From Trematomus loennbergii (lineage: Eukaryota > Chordata > Actinopteri > Perciformes > Nototheniidae): a DNA stretch of 64,000 nucleotides. Position numbers and translations under genes: made by a program. The notes beneath the pieces were generated by a model. The model had not been told where the DNA came from. It worked only from the letters and a program-made list of their open reading frames with translations, and did not search any database. Every line of letters starts with the position of its first letter. Position 1 is the first letter of the stretch. The stretch spans positions 4,237,293 to 4,301,292 of the forward strand of contig JAAOOA010000086.1 of NCBI GenBank assembly GCA_012861695.1, given 5' to 3'. Below, piece by piece: positions 1 to 9,958 of this stretch.

Positions 1-21
1 TGATGCGGGAATATGACTCTG

Positions 22-725
22 CAAGATGTATGGCATGGAGCACCATCCGTGTGTCTGTCTCCTCCTGATCACTGTACAGTGATGTCAAACTGCTTACTCC
101 TGCTGTGCAGATGCTCTTCACCTCGTCCCCTTCGTCAAATCCTGAGTGTAGTCTCTGTGGGGCAGCACAATGTAGTTGCTCACAAACATGCACAGTGCAG
201 TCTTGTTTCCACTACTCCTCAAGTACTTCCTGTAGTTTGGGACATTTGTTTTGCCAGTGATAACATGTGTAGGCCTTCCATCACTTGCACCTCTCCTTTG
301 CCTCTCCAGGTCTTTGATTGACTGTGGGCCGTCATACCTGTCAAATACCATGTCTACACATTGCATTTCTTGTTTTCTAATATGTGCCAAACACTCAGTA
401 TGATTTTGTGAACGGGTGTGTCAATGCAGGTGCATTTAAAAAAGTGCAGATCTGTAATGAGGACCCAGCTCTGAAGAATAACACAAGTGTTATAACCTAA
501 AGCAAAACAAATGTCCCAAACTACAGGAAGTACTTGAGGAGTAGTGGAAACATGACTGCACTGTGCATGTTTGTGAGCAACTACATTGTCACTGCTGCCC
601 CACAGAGACTACACTCAGGATTTGACGAAGGGGAGGAGGTGAAGAGCATCTGCACAGCAGGAGTCAGCAGTTTGACATCACTGGAGGAGACAGACACAAG
701 GATGGAGCTCCATGCCATACATCTT
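22..725. repeat. Inverted duplication of a fragment of an uncharacterised repetitive ORF
   Basis: Two arms, about 22-254 and 502-725, are near-identical reverse complements separated by a roughly 250-bp spacer. Both carry the same coding-like fragment. On the minus strand the left arm and part of the spacer read VPNYRKYLRSSGNKTALCMF. The right arm reads RSSGNMTALCMFVSNYIV on the plus strand and ends in EETDTRMELHAIHL. Each arm is interrupted by frameshifts. The peptide resembles a repetitive fish ORF with an EADTR-x-x-LHA type motif, but I cannot name the family with confidence. The arrangement is either a head-to-head pair of copies or a fold-back derivative of one element. Confidence 0.6.
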
Positions 726-1200
726 GTCTGATGACACAGGTATGGAAGTACTGCTCATATATTATGCAAGCAAATACATGTTTGGTTCATCTCTGTTAAG
801 ATCTCTGTTAAGATTGCGGAAAAGGTAGGACCCAAATGCAGACTATAAAAAAGGTAAAAGGTCTAGAAACAAAAGCGAGCTTTATTTAAAAGCTGATGAA
901 CATGGCACGAAAAAACACAAGTAGCACAAGGTAGCATTAACAAACAAAACTGACCGTGACCAACATGGAGGGAGACAGGAAAGACAAACAATGAACCGAC
1001 AGGGGAACACAGGGAAAGACAAGACTAAATACAGAGAGGGGTAATCATGGGACAAGAAACAACTGGGTAAGGGAGGCAGAAACACAAGGGCAACAGGTGA
1101 ACACAATGAGACAATCAGACACACCAGGGAAACTAAAGACAGGAAGGCAAACACAGGAAGTAGGACCAGACAAGACACAAGGAGGAAAACATGAGACAGG

Positions 1201-2241
1201 GTTGCGGTCGAATACTCCAAAAAAACAGCTCCTAAGTTCTAACCCTATCGTCTATTCCTTGACCTCGGAGTGAAACGTCATGGGGTTAAGGGATAGTGGA
1301 TAGGAGAATTCAAAAGGATTTAGGAGAAGAGACTGCGGTACTTTAGAGAATCCGACTGCACTTTCACTATCCGACGTGTTTATGATGCGCCAGCGGAGGT
1401 CATAAATGTGCGCCTGCTGCGGTGGGGGAAACTATGGAAACTACAGTTTTCTATACAGCGGACTACAACAGGGATGTTTAATAAGAACAAGGGACTACTG
1501 TAAACTCTGCACCGTGCTCTGATGCTGTTGTTTTATGCTTTATGAACGGGGACAACAGAGAAACATATTCTTCATGAACAAAGTTGGAATTGAAATAAAA
1601 AAGGAAAGTGAAACTTATGCTCGTCACCCTCTCCCTCCGGTCCACATTAATACAAATGATCCCAATACGTATGATTGTATGAACTATGAAAAGATCTTAA
1701 AAGCAATACAAATGTATTTATTATAAACGTTAGTCCTTAACATCTACCACTGTGTATATCACCATTCAAACATCTTTTTAAAAGTTGAACAAACCCCACA
1801 CAGCTTAGTAAAGACTGTGAAATGTTGACTTTATTTGATCATTTCAGTAAAAACTAACGTTCATATTTCTCTTTTTGATTATAATACTGATGAACGTTCA
1901 AAACAAAGCACTTTGGCAACTTACCACATACGTTTTGAACCGTAACTTTCATGATATCATTTCTCGTTCATAATCGATTGTTTCCGTGAACGGCCGACTG
2001 TTGTGTGATGGCAAATGCCGCGGCCGCAAGGCATTGTGGGGCAGCATTTTCTCCTCTCCTTTCGGTTAGGGAGGTCCAGTGGTTCCTAAGCTAAAGGAGG
2101 TTATAAAGGAAGTTTGAAACCTCCTTTCCTTTTAATTTAGAGAATTCGAACGGCACTTATCATGGCTGCCACTGATGGACTTACGGGTCATTTCACTCCG
2201 TTAGGAAGGTTCCTAAGCTAAATGGACTATTTGACCGCAAG
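1201..2241. mobile_element. MITE inserted in the 3' LTR (TTGCGGTC family)
   Basis: The ends are imperfect inverted repeats: TTGCGGTCGAATA on the left and, reverse-complemented, CTTGCGGTCAAATA on the right. The flanks repeat CAGG (1197-1200 and 2242-2245), compatible with a 4- or 5-bp target duplication. The interior shows no transposase. Small ORFs such as 1535-1726 look fortuitous. It interrupts the LTR directly after the sequence CATGAGACAGG. Confidence 0.75.
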
Positions 2242-2279
2242 CAGGGAGAACAGAACAGCAAAATAAACACAAAACTTAA

Positions 2280-3357
2280 CCTCTTAAGCCCTGAGCCTGT
2301 TTTTCAGGTCTCAGGCTCTAAAATGACATTCCCAGAACAAATGACCATATCTTCCCTTCTAAAAGGGTTAAATTAATAATCTTAATTCTCAAAGTAATGA
2401 TAAACCTGTGAGTTGGATGTAGAAAAGTCAGAATCAATATAGATGTTTTTTATTTTAAAGAAAATTCAGATTTTACATAGTAAAAAACTGTAAATTATAG
2501 TGTCCGTCCAAAAGTTCTTTTTTACTTATAGTGAAAACTACCCTTGGATGATGGGTTTGTAGACTAAAAGCTTTAGGAATCCAAAGTACAACATATAATA
2601 AGTACCCTGTATCAAGATTGATGCTAAACAAGTGATAATTGACCTTTTTAGAGAGATTTAGCCAAAAAAAAACACTTCTGGGGTCATTTGGGTGGATTTG
2701 ACCTATCTCTGGCCCCCTTGGTCGAATTTGATGAATGAAATCTCTTTATAACCGCTAGAGCCAATGGAATCGAGGGAAAGTTCTATGCACACCAAAACGT
2801 TTACAAATAAGGAGTGAGAGTGACGCGTAACCAAAACCGGAAGCTGCATACACTCTGGTGGCTACCATTAGCAGCTAACTTTTCCGCTCCGATTTTTACA
2901 TAAAAATGGAATTATGGATTATAAATAATTTTTTCAAAGGCACAGGTACATTATTAACCTATGGATCAACAGTTGTAGCATATTTTTTTTTCGTTTTAAT
3001 GCCATTGAACACGTCTTTTGACCTAATTGACAGCTACGGTGAGACGATCTGCCGTAAAAGCTCCGTAAAGGTACGTGTTGTGATGTCTGTGTTTGCTTCC
3101 CCTGTCGCAAGTTCTGATCGTTCAGTGATGATACTATACCTAAATAATCTGTGGAGTCTCAGTTTTAATCTTAATTTTTTTATGAGACTTGTGTTTTGTT
3201 TTGGTAAAAATGGTTCATATCTTCAGTTAGCTGAGATTCTTCCCGTTAATCTGGTGCTACACATTAATAGTTTCATAAATGTTAAGAAGCCCTGAGAAAT
3301 TGTCTCGAAAAAAAACGGTGGGAGGGGTCCAATGGGGGGACTGCCGTGCTTAAGAGG
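2280..3357. mobile_element. piggyBac-like MITE, copy 1, inside the 3' LTR
   Basis: It is flanked by TTAA (2276-2279 and 3358-3361). The terminal inverted repeats CCTCTTAAGC and GCTTAAGAGG are perfect. TTAA duplication is the piggyBac signature. The left 250 bp (GAGCCTGTTTTTCAGG onward) recur at 8168, 9334 and 41800. No transposase catalytic motif is visible. The 129-codon frame at 2906-3295 falls in sequence shared with the other copies and is not a convincing gene. Confidence 0.8.
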
Positions 3358-3499
3358 TTAACACACAAAACTCAAATCATGACATAACCCCCCCCTCAAG
3401 GGACAGATTCAAGACGTCCCTACACAAATCCAACATTTCCAAAAGGGTGGGTGGAGGGGGTCCAGTGGACGGGTCTGGATCGACAGCCCAGAGGCAAGG

Positions 3500-3740
3500 C
3501 AGAGGAACAGGAGATGGTCTCGGGCGGATGGCCCGGGGGCAAGGCAGAGTTCATAGAGGGGGTCTCGGGTGGACGGCCCGGGGGCAAGGCAGAGTTCATG
3601 GTGGGAATATCGGGCGGACGGCCCGGGGGCAAGGCAGAGTTCGAGGAGGGGGTCTCGGGTGGACGGCCCGGGGGCAAGGCAGAGTTCGAGGAGGGGTCTC
3701 GGGCGGACGGCCCTGGGCAAGGCAGAGTTCAAAAAGGGGG
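3500..3740. repeat. 45-bp tandem repeat
   Basis: GGCCCGGGGGCAAGGCAGAG recurs at 45-bp spacing (for example 3530 and 3575). On the minus strand it encodes 15-residue units like ALPPGRPPETPSSNS. It is the C-terminal block of the LTR element ORF. Confidence 0.85.
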
Positions 3741-3959
3741 CGAAGGCCACAGCGGCCGAACTCAGGGGGCAAGGCTCGAGGGCGAAAGCCGCTGGGGAAC
3801 TCAGGAGGCCGGGCACAAGGTCGGGCAAGAAGGCGACGACGGGATAGCTCCGGAGGACGACGTATGCCGCAATGGGACCCCTTCAGTGTCCGCAGGATCG
3901 CTGGAGCACTGGGATTGAGAGTAGGAGCTGGTGGGACCCCTGGCGGGACAGGCGTAGAC

Positions 3960-4825
3960 GGGACCCTGGACGGAACATGGGCTGGTGTCAGTGGAACCCC
4001 CGACGGAGCAAGTGCTGGTGTCGACGGGACCCCAAACAGGACAGGACAAGGTGTTGGCGGGGAATCCGGCGGAGCAGGTGTCGGCGGAACCCCCAACAGG
4101 ACAGGATCTGGTGTTGGCAGGAAATCCGGCGGAGCAGGTGTCGGCTGGACCTCCAACGGTACAGGACATGGAGTTGGCAGGAAATCCGGCGGAGCAGATG
4201 TCGGCTGGACCCCCAACGGAACAGGACGTGGAGTTGGCAGGACCCCCGATGAAACAGGTGTCGGCTGGACCTCCAACTGAACAGGACGTGGAGTTGGCAG
4301 GACCCCCGATGAAACAGGTGTCGGCTGGACCTCCAACGGTACAGGACATGGAGTTGGCAGGACCCCCGACGAAACAGGTGTCGGCTGGACCCCCAACGGC
4401 ACAGGACATGGAGTTGGTAGGAAACCCGGCGGAGCAGGTGTCGGCTGGACCTCCAACGGTACAGGACATGGAGTTGGCAGGACTCCCGACGAAACAGGTG
4501 TTGGCTGGACCCCCAACGAAACAGGACAAGGAGTTGGCAGGAAACCCGGCGGAGCAGGTGTCGGCGGGACCCCCAGGACAGGATCAGGTGTTGGCAGGAA
4601 ATCCGGTGGAACCCCCAACGAAACAGGACATGGAGTTGGCAGGACCCTCAGCGGAACCCCCAACGACACTGGACATGGAGTTGGCAGGACCCCCAACGGA
4701 CCAGGATATTGGGTTAGCAGGACCCCCGGCAGAACAGCAGTCGGCGGGACCCCCAACGGGACAGGACATAGAGTTGGCAGGACCCCGGCGAGACAGGTGT
4801 CGGCGGGACCCCAACAGGACAGGAC
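3960..4825. repeat. 60-bp tandem repeat
   Basis: About nine consecutive units of exactly 60 bp run from about 4020 to 4570, each containing TCGGCTGGACC followed by ACAGGACATGGAGTTGGCAG. They are flanked by shorter variants. The period encodes 20-residue units on the minus strand (PTPCPVPLEVQPTPVSSGVL type). Confidence 0.9.
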
Positions 4826-4844
4826 ATGGGGTTGGGACTTGAGA

Positions 4845-5560
4845 AGGGACTAGAGAAGGGAAATGAGAAGGGATTTGAGAAGGGATTTGAGAAGGGACTT
4901 GGAAAGGAACTTGGAAAGGGACTTGAGTAAGGACTTGAGAAGGGACTTGAGTGGGGACTGGAAAGGGGATTTGAGATGGGACTTGAGAGGGAACTCGAGA
5001 GGGGACTCGAGAAGAGACTCGAGAGGGAACTTGAGAGGAAACTCGAGAAGTGATTTGAGAGGGGACTCAAGACGTGACTGGAGAGGGGACTCGAGAAAAG
5101 GCTCGAGAGGGGACCTAAGAAGGAACTTGAGAGGGACTCGAGAGAGGACTCGAGAAGGAACTTGAGAGGGGACTCGAGAGGAGACTCGAGAGGGGACTCG
5201 AGAAGGGACTTGAGAGGGGACTTGAGGAGGGACTTGGAAAGGAACTCGAGAGGGGACTCGAGAAGGGACTCGAGAAGGGACTCGAGAAGGGACTCGAGAA
5301 GGGACTCGAGAAGAGACTTGAGAGGGGACTTGAGGAGGGACTTGGAAAGGAACTCGAGAGGGGACTCGAGAGGGGACTCGAGAAGGGACTCGAGAAGGGA
5401 CTCGAGAAGAGACTTGAGAGGGGACTTGAGGAGAGACTTGGAAAGGAACTCGAGAGGGGACTCGAGAGGGGACTCGAGAGGGGACTCGAGAAGGGACTCG
5501 AGAAGAGACTTGAGAGGGGAATCGAGAAGGGACTTGAGAGAGGACTTGAGAGTGGACTTG
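4845..5560. repeat. 12-bp tandem repeat (GGGACTCGAGAA)
   Basis: About 60 units of GGGACTCGAGAA and variants, rich in CTCGAG. Because the unit lacks stops, all three minus-strand frames stay open across the block, giving SPLE, RVPS and SSPL repeat peptides. Confidence 0.9.
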
Positions 5561-5567
5561 AAGCGGT

Positions 5568-5765
5568 CGGTACGCCGACAGGACACGTGGGGTTGGCGTC
5601 GGCCAGAGAGCCAACCGGAGACGGGGAGCTGGAATCGGCCGGTACGCCGACAGGACACGGGGGGCTGGCGTCGGTCCGTACGCCGACAGGACACGGGGAG
5701 CTGGAGTCGGCCGGTACGCCGACAGGACACGGGGAACTGGCATCGACCGGAGAGCCAGTACTGGA
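5568..5765. repeat. 36-bp tandem repeat
   Basis: GGTACGCCGACAGGACACGG recurs at 5640, 5676 and 5712 (36-bp spacing), plus a copy 71-72 bp upstream at 5569. It is part of the same ORF. Confidence 0.8.
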
Positions 5766-5799
5766 GCTGAAACTGGAGTCGGGACCATGACTGCTGGGG

Positions 5800-6150
5800 A
5801 CGGCACTGGAGCCGGAACCATGGCTGTGTGAGTCGGTACTGGAGCCGTAAACATGGCTGCTGGGACCGGAACTGAAGCCGCGACCATGGCTGTGTGGGCC
5901 GGTACTGGAACCGGAACCATGGCTGTGTGGGCCGGTACTGGAGCACGGAACCATGGCTGTGTGGGCCGGTACCGGAAACGGATCCATGGCTGTGTGGGCC
6001 GGTACTGGAGCACGGAAACATGGCTGCTGGGACCAGAACTGGAGCTGGGACCATAGTTGCTGGGACGGAACTGGAGCTGGGACCATAGTTGCTGGGACCG
6101 GAACTGGAGCTGGGACCATGGCTGCTGGGACCGGAATTGAAGCCGCGACC
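5800..6150. repeat. Degenerate tandem repeat of about 30 bp
   Basis: GCTGTGTGGGCCGGTACTGG and GCTGCTGGGACCGGAACTGG units alternate across the block. It lies next to the unique N-terminal part of the LTR element ORF. Confidence 0.75.
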
Positions 6151-6485
6151 AGTACGAGCTGGCTTCCTGACCTTGCGTTTTTTAGAGGTCTTTTGGAGGC
6201 TCCGTGGACCTTCAAACGCCAGGCGGGATCCCAAAAAAGGGTCAGAAAATGGAGACTGGCACTCAGGGCTACGAGAAAAAACTCTGAGCCATTCAGGCAA
6301 CGAGCTCCTCAACCAAGGCATGTTGGCCACCTCCATTTGTGCCTTCTTGAAGATAACCTCTTTGTCCCTTCTAGCCGAGGTTCTACTCCACTCAGCATGA
6401 AGACACCGAAGAGTGTACTCTAGATCGAACAGATCAATGTCAAAATCATCAAAATCCGTTGGGTCCATAATTGGTCGGTTCATTC

Positions 6486-7933
6486 TGTTAAGATCTCTGT
6501 TAAGATCTCTGTTAAGATCGCGAAAAAGGTAGGACCCAAATGCAGACTATAAAAAAGGTAAAAGGTCTAGAAACAAAAGCGAGCTTTATTTAAAGGTTGA
6601 TGAACATAAACATGGCACGAAAAAACATAAGTAGCACAAGGTAGCATTAACAAACAAAACTGACCATGACCAGAGACAGGAAAGACAAACAATGAACCGA
6701 GAGGGGAACACAGGGAAAGCCGAGACTAAATACAGAGAGGGGTAATCACGGGACAAGAAACAGCTGGGTAAGGGAGGCAGAAACACAAGGGCAACAGATG
6801 AACACAATGAGACAATCAGACACACCAGGGAAACTAAAGACAGGAAGGCAAACACAGGAAGTAGGACCAGACAAGACACAAGGAGGAAAACATGAGACAG
6901 GAGCCTCGTCTCAATACCCCTCCTCGACTCCTCCTTTCCCTCACTCGCGTCCCTTCCTTGCGTCTTAGCTCCGCCTCCGTAAGATGCGAGCGAGAGACAC
7001 GAGGAGGTGACGCGAGGACAGAGGAGTCCTCAGGTATTAATTGGGATGTCCTCGTTCACTCAAACGTCACTCTTAAACGACGTCTGTTAATGATGACATG
7101 TGCACAGCTGTTTCCCCTCTCATCGGGCTTAACTGAATAACCCTTAGAACCGGCCCATTTGTTGTTAAATATGTATTTCAATGATGAATCTTTCTCTTGT
7201 TAGTCAAGGAATTCAATGTATGATGGTTGGTCCTGCTTTTGTGTTCCGTTTTGGTGTAAAATGTACATTTCAATAAAATTATAATTATAATAATGTGAAA
7301 GCCTTTACTCTGAACATGTGTGTCCTGTAGATCCCCACATTCACCACAAACCCACATTCAGGACTGTGCATTTTAAATAATTTAACTACTCAATATTTTA
7401 ACACAAAACAAAACAAATAATTGTTATTTATCAAGATCTAGCCATTTATGAAATAGCTTTCTTAATAGCTATGTTTTAGTGACGTTCAAGATCATTAAAC
7501 ATGACTTAAATTGTTAGTATAACCTTAAGAAATGAATTGCACATAATAATTCCCACGGAGCTGTGAACACTTATACATTTACGTGACGCTTTTCCACTCA
7601 TTCTTCCAGTTCTCCTCTCTTGAAATCGACCAGCTGTGAAGGTGGGGGCGGGGCTTTTATACGCGAGTAGTGAAAACACTTCCGCGTAGTCTGCTCTCGT
7701 GTATCCTCCCTTTCGTCTCCTCCCGCACCCTTCCTCCCTCACCCCTCCTCGACTCCTCCGTGTGCATTTCAGCTATTGGGACGTCCTTCAACATGGCGTG
7801 TCTTGATCGATTTCCGGGTCAAGTCCCGGAGGAGGGGAAGAGAGGAGTCGAGGAGGGGTATTGAGACGAGCCTAGGGAGAACAGAACAGCAAAATAAACC
7901 CAAAACTTAACACACAAAACTCAAATCATGACA
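6486..7933 (-). repeat. 5' LTR of the LTR element, split by one MITE
   Basis: LTR segments are 6486-6901 and 7874-7933. Three copies of TGTTAAGATCTC lie at the interior edge. The outer edge TGACA is followed by the target duplication ATCTC. The sequence is collinear with the 3' LTR. Confidence 0.85.
6902..7873. mobile_element. MITE inserted in the 5' LTR (CTCGTCTCAATA family)
   Basis: The terminal inverted repeats are long: left GCCTCGTCTCAATACCCCTC, and right (reverse-complemented) AGGCTCGTCTCAATACCCCT, followed on both sides by CCTCGACTCCTC. The flanks are CAGG (6898-6901) and TAGG (7873-7876). There is no transposase. It breaks the 5' LTR at the same nucleotide position at which the 1201-2241 element breaks the 3' LTR. 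A related, truncated copy lies at the right edge of the window. Confidence 0.8.
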
Positions 7934-7938
7934 ATCTC

Positions 7939-8163
7939 TAGTGTACATGCATGCAGGCCATGGAATGAGAGAGAGATATGTCCCCATCAACACCATATGT
8001 GAGAAAATTGGAAAATACATAATAATAATAATAAATTGTATTTGTAAAAGCACCTTTCATTGCTAAAAGCAATCCCAAAGTGCTACAGGAGGCATAAGAA
8101 ACAAACAAAATAAACAAAGTTTAATCAAAGGCTTTTTTTAAAAGAAAGATTTTTAGGCCTTTC
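7939..8163. repeat. Short interval with a dispersed-repeat-like tail
   Basis: A (TAA)n run at about 8022-8035 is followed by ATTGTATTTGTAAAAGCACC and CCCAAAGTGCTACAGG. These resemble the reversed 3' tail of fish non-LTR retrotransposons (rule of thumb, not searched). No ORF is visible. Confidence 0.35.
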
Positions 8164-8167
8164 TTAA

Positions 8168-9329
8168 CCTGTTAAGCACCAAGCCTGTTTTTCATGTTTC
8201 AGGCTCGAAAATGACATGCCCAAAACAAATGACTACAACTTAACTTCTAAAAGGGTTATATGAATAATGTCTTTTATCAAAGCAAGGTTACATCTGTGAG
8301 TTGGATGTAGAAGTGTCAGAATCAATATAAATGTTTTTTATTTTAAAGAAAATTCAGATTTTACATAGTAAAAAACTGTAAATTATAGTGTCCGTCCAAA
8401 GATTATGTTTTCAGATAGTGAAAACTACCCTTGGATGATGGGTTAGTAGACTAAAAGCTTTAGGAATCCAAAGTACAACATATAATAAGTACCCTGTATC
8501 AAGATTGATGCAAAACAAGTGACATTTGACCTTTTTAGAGAGGTTTAGCCAAAACCACCCCACCTCTGAGGTGATTTGGGTGAAAATGGTTTTTTTTCTA
8601 TATCTCTGGCCCCCCTTGGTCGATTTGATGGTTGACACCTCTTTCTGACCAGAGCCAATAGAATCGAAGGGGGGGGCCACACACACACTCATTGTGAAGA
8701 GAAAAGGTGGGGGCTGGGCGCATGTAAATGTAAAGCAGAGTGGAGCTACATTCTAGCTCTGGCATTTGGAAACAAAAAAGCAGTTTTATTGCTTATGGAT
8801 TATCAGAAATAATTTCAAAGAGGGCACAGATACATTGGATGACCCTATGGATTAACTGCAGCATCGTTTTTTTATCGTTTTAATGCCATTGAAGACCAGT
8901 TTTGACCAAGGTAAGCCATGTTAGCGTTTCTAGCTACTTAGCTCCACATGTTATGATGTACGCTTTCATTTATAGCGTCGCAAATGTTATCACTGAGTGT
9001 TGAGGTGGGCACCACTAGATTCAGTGTCTCCAGGACACCAAAAACGAGTGGTTGGCTGTGCATCTAGGAGAAGTAATAAGGGAGTTATTGTGAGTTTAAG
9101 TGCCGTTTTAGGTTAAAAAATGTTGCGCGTGGCTAATTCAGAGGCTGAGTGCTAGCATTGTGGGGTTTTTTTGGAGAAAAAAAATTAAAAAGATCAGTTA
9201 GCTGAGTTTCTTCCCGTTACATGGATATAAAACATTCATAGTTTTATTAAATATTAAGATTCCTTAGACGTTGTTTCCTGCAAATGACGCGTTTATCCGC
9301 CCGGTACCGGGGGGGCCGTGCGTAACAGG
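8168..9329. mobile_element. piggyBac-like MITE, copy 2
   Basis: It is flanked by TTAA (8164-8167 and 9330-9333). The ends are CCTGTTAAGCACC on the left and GTGCGTAACAGG on the right. It shares long stretches with copy 1, including GTAAAAAACTGTAAATTATA and the block around 8790-8920 ending TTTTAATGCCATTGAA. It has no transposase motif. Confidence 0.8.
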
Positions 9330-9333
9330 TTAA

Positions 9334-9881
9334 CCTGTTAAGCCCCGAGCCTGTTTTTCAGGTTTCAGGCTCGAAAATGACATGCCCAAAACAAATGACT
9401 ACAACTTCACTTCTAAAAGGGTTATATTAATAATTTCTTTTATCAAAGCAAGGTTACATCTGTGAGTTGGATGTAGAAGTGTCAGAATCAATATAGATTT
9501 TCAGATAAATTCAGATGGAACATAGCAAAAAAAGGTAAATTCTTACCTCCGCCTAAAGAAAAAACATTACTTATAGTGAAAACCACCCTTGAATGATGGG
9601 ATGGTAGACTAAAAGCTTTAGGAATCCAAACTATAACATATAATAAGTACCCTGTATCAAGATTGAGGCAAAACAAGTTAAATTTGACCTTTTTAGAGAG
9701 GTTTAGCAAAAAAAAGTTCCAGGCGGAATAAGCTTTCGGCACATTTGGGTACATCTGGTTCCATCAGTGCCATTTGACCTTTTTCAGGTACCAGACTATA
9801 AAAATGGTGTATTACATTGCATTATCACCATAGGTATTCATTCCATCATTCCGTCGACGGGGTCTTTTGGGGCTTAACAGG
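9334..9881. mobile_element. piggyBac-like MITE, copy 3, head-to-tail with copy 2
   Basis: It begins CCTGTTAAGCCCCGAGCCTG directly after the TTAA that ends copy 2. A matching terminus GGGGCTTAACAGG ends at 9881, but the right flank is CTTC rather than TTAA. The copy is about half the length of copy 2, so it is an internal deletion derivative or a related subfamily. Confidence 0.65.
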
Positions 9882-9884
9882 CTT

Positions 9885-9958
9885 CAGTGGTCTGTGGAGT
9901 CCTCATGTGGTCTGTGGAGTCCTCCGGTGGTCTGGGGAGTCCTCAGGTGGTCTGGGAG
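9885..9958. repeat. 20-bp tandem repeat
   Basis: GTGGTCTGTGGAGTCCTCAT and variants repeat about 3.6 times at 20-bp spacing. Confidence 0.8.

Larger units (their letters stand above)
794..3384 (-). repeat. 3' LTR of the LTR element, split by two MITEs
   Basis: LTR segments are 794-1200, about 2242-2279 and about 3358-3384. The plus-strand start has two copies of TGTTAAGATCTC; the 5' LTR has three. The sequence AGGACCCAAATGCAGACTAT is shared by both LTRs. Joining the pieces gives an LTR collinear with 6486-6901 plus 7874-7933. Confidence 0.85.
3420..6483 (-). pseudogene. Long internal ORF of the LTR element: short unique head and a minisatellite-encoded tail
   Basis: The reading frame starts at 6483, two bases inside the 5' LTR edge, with MNRPIMDPTDFDDFDIDLFD. 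It has about 115 non-repetitive residues: an acidic start, a middle helix-like stretch around ECLHAEW-type residues read here as RCLHAEWSRTSARRD, and a basic cluster KKRKVRKPARTGRG. The rest is low-complexity Ser/Pro/Leu/Arg repeats. The frame is open to 4714. It then appears to continue in a second frame (4756 to about 3600, LPTPCPVPLEVQPTPVSS units) and a third (3677-3420, ALPPGRPPETPSSNS units). Two frameshifts therefore separate what may have been one protein of about 1,000 residues filling the interior. I see no zinc knuckle, protease or polymerase motif and do not recognise the family. A gag-like or accessory role is only a guess. Confidence 0.55.
794..7933 (-). mobile_element. Complete LTR element without recognisable pol, carrying nested MITEs
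   Basis: On the minus strand the element starts TGTCATGATTTGAG (7933) and ends CTTAACA (794), the TG...CA termini of LTRs. Both ends are flanked by the 5-bp duplication ATCTC (789-793 and 7934-7938). The two LTRs, about 475 bp each without insertions, match closely. The 5' LTR is 6486-7933 (interrupted at 6902-7873). The 3' LTR is 794-3384 (interrupted at 1201-2241 and 2280-3357). A polypurine tract (minus strand TTGAGGGGGGG) abuts the 3' LTR at about 3385-3397. I see no obvious tRNA primer site starting TGG directly after the 5' LTR. The roughly 3.1-kb interior shows no gag, protease, reverse transcriptase or integrase motif. It carries one long repeat-built ORF that begins 2 bp inside the LTR boundary. 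The element is probably non-autonomous and mobilised by another family. Confidence 0.85.

Noticed and set aside
2906..3295. 129-codon plus-strand frame
   Set aside because: It lies inside a piggyBac-like MITE, shows no transposase motif, and is not preserved in the other copies.
3447..4280. 277-codon Gly/Arg-rich plus-strand frame and its neighbours in other frames
   Set aside because: They are antisense shadows of the 45- and 60-bp minisatellites; the minus-strand frame has the better context (LTR orientation and unique head).
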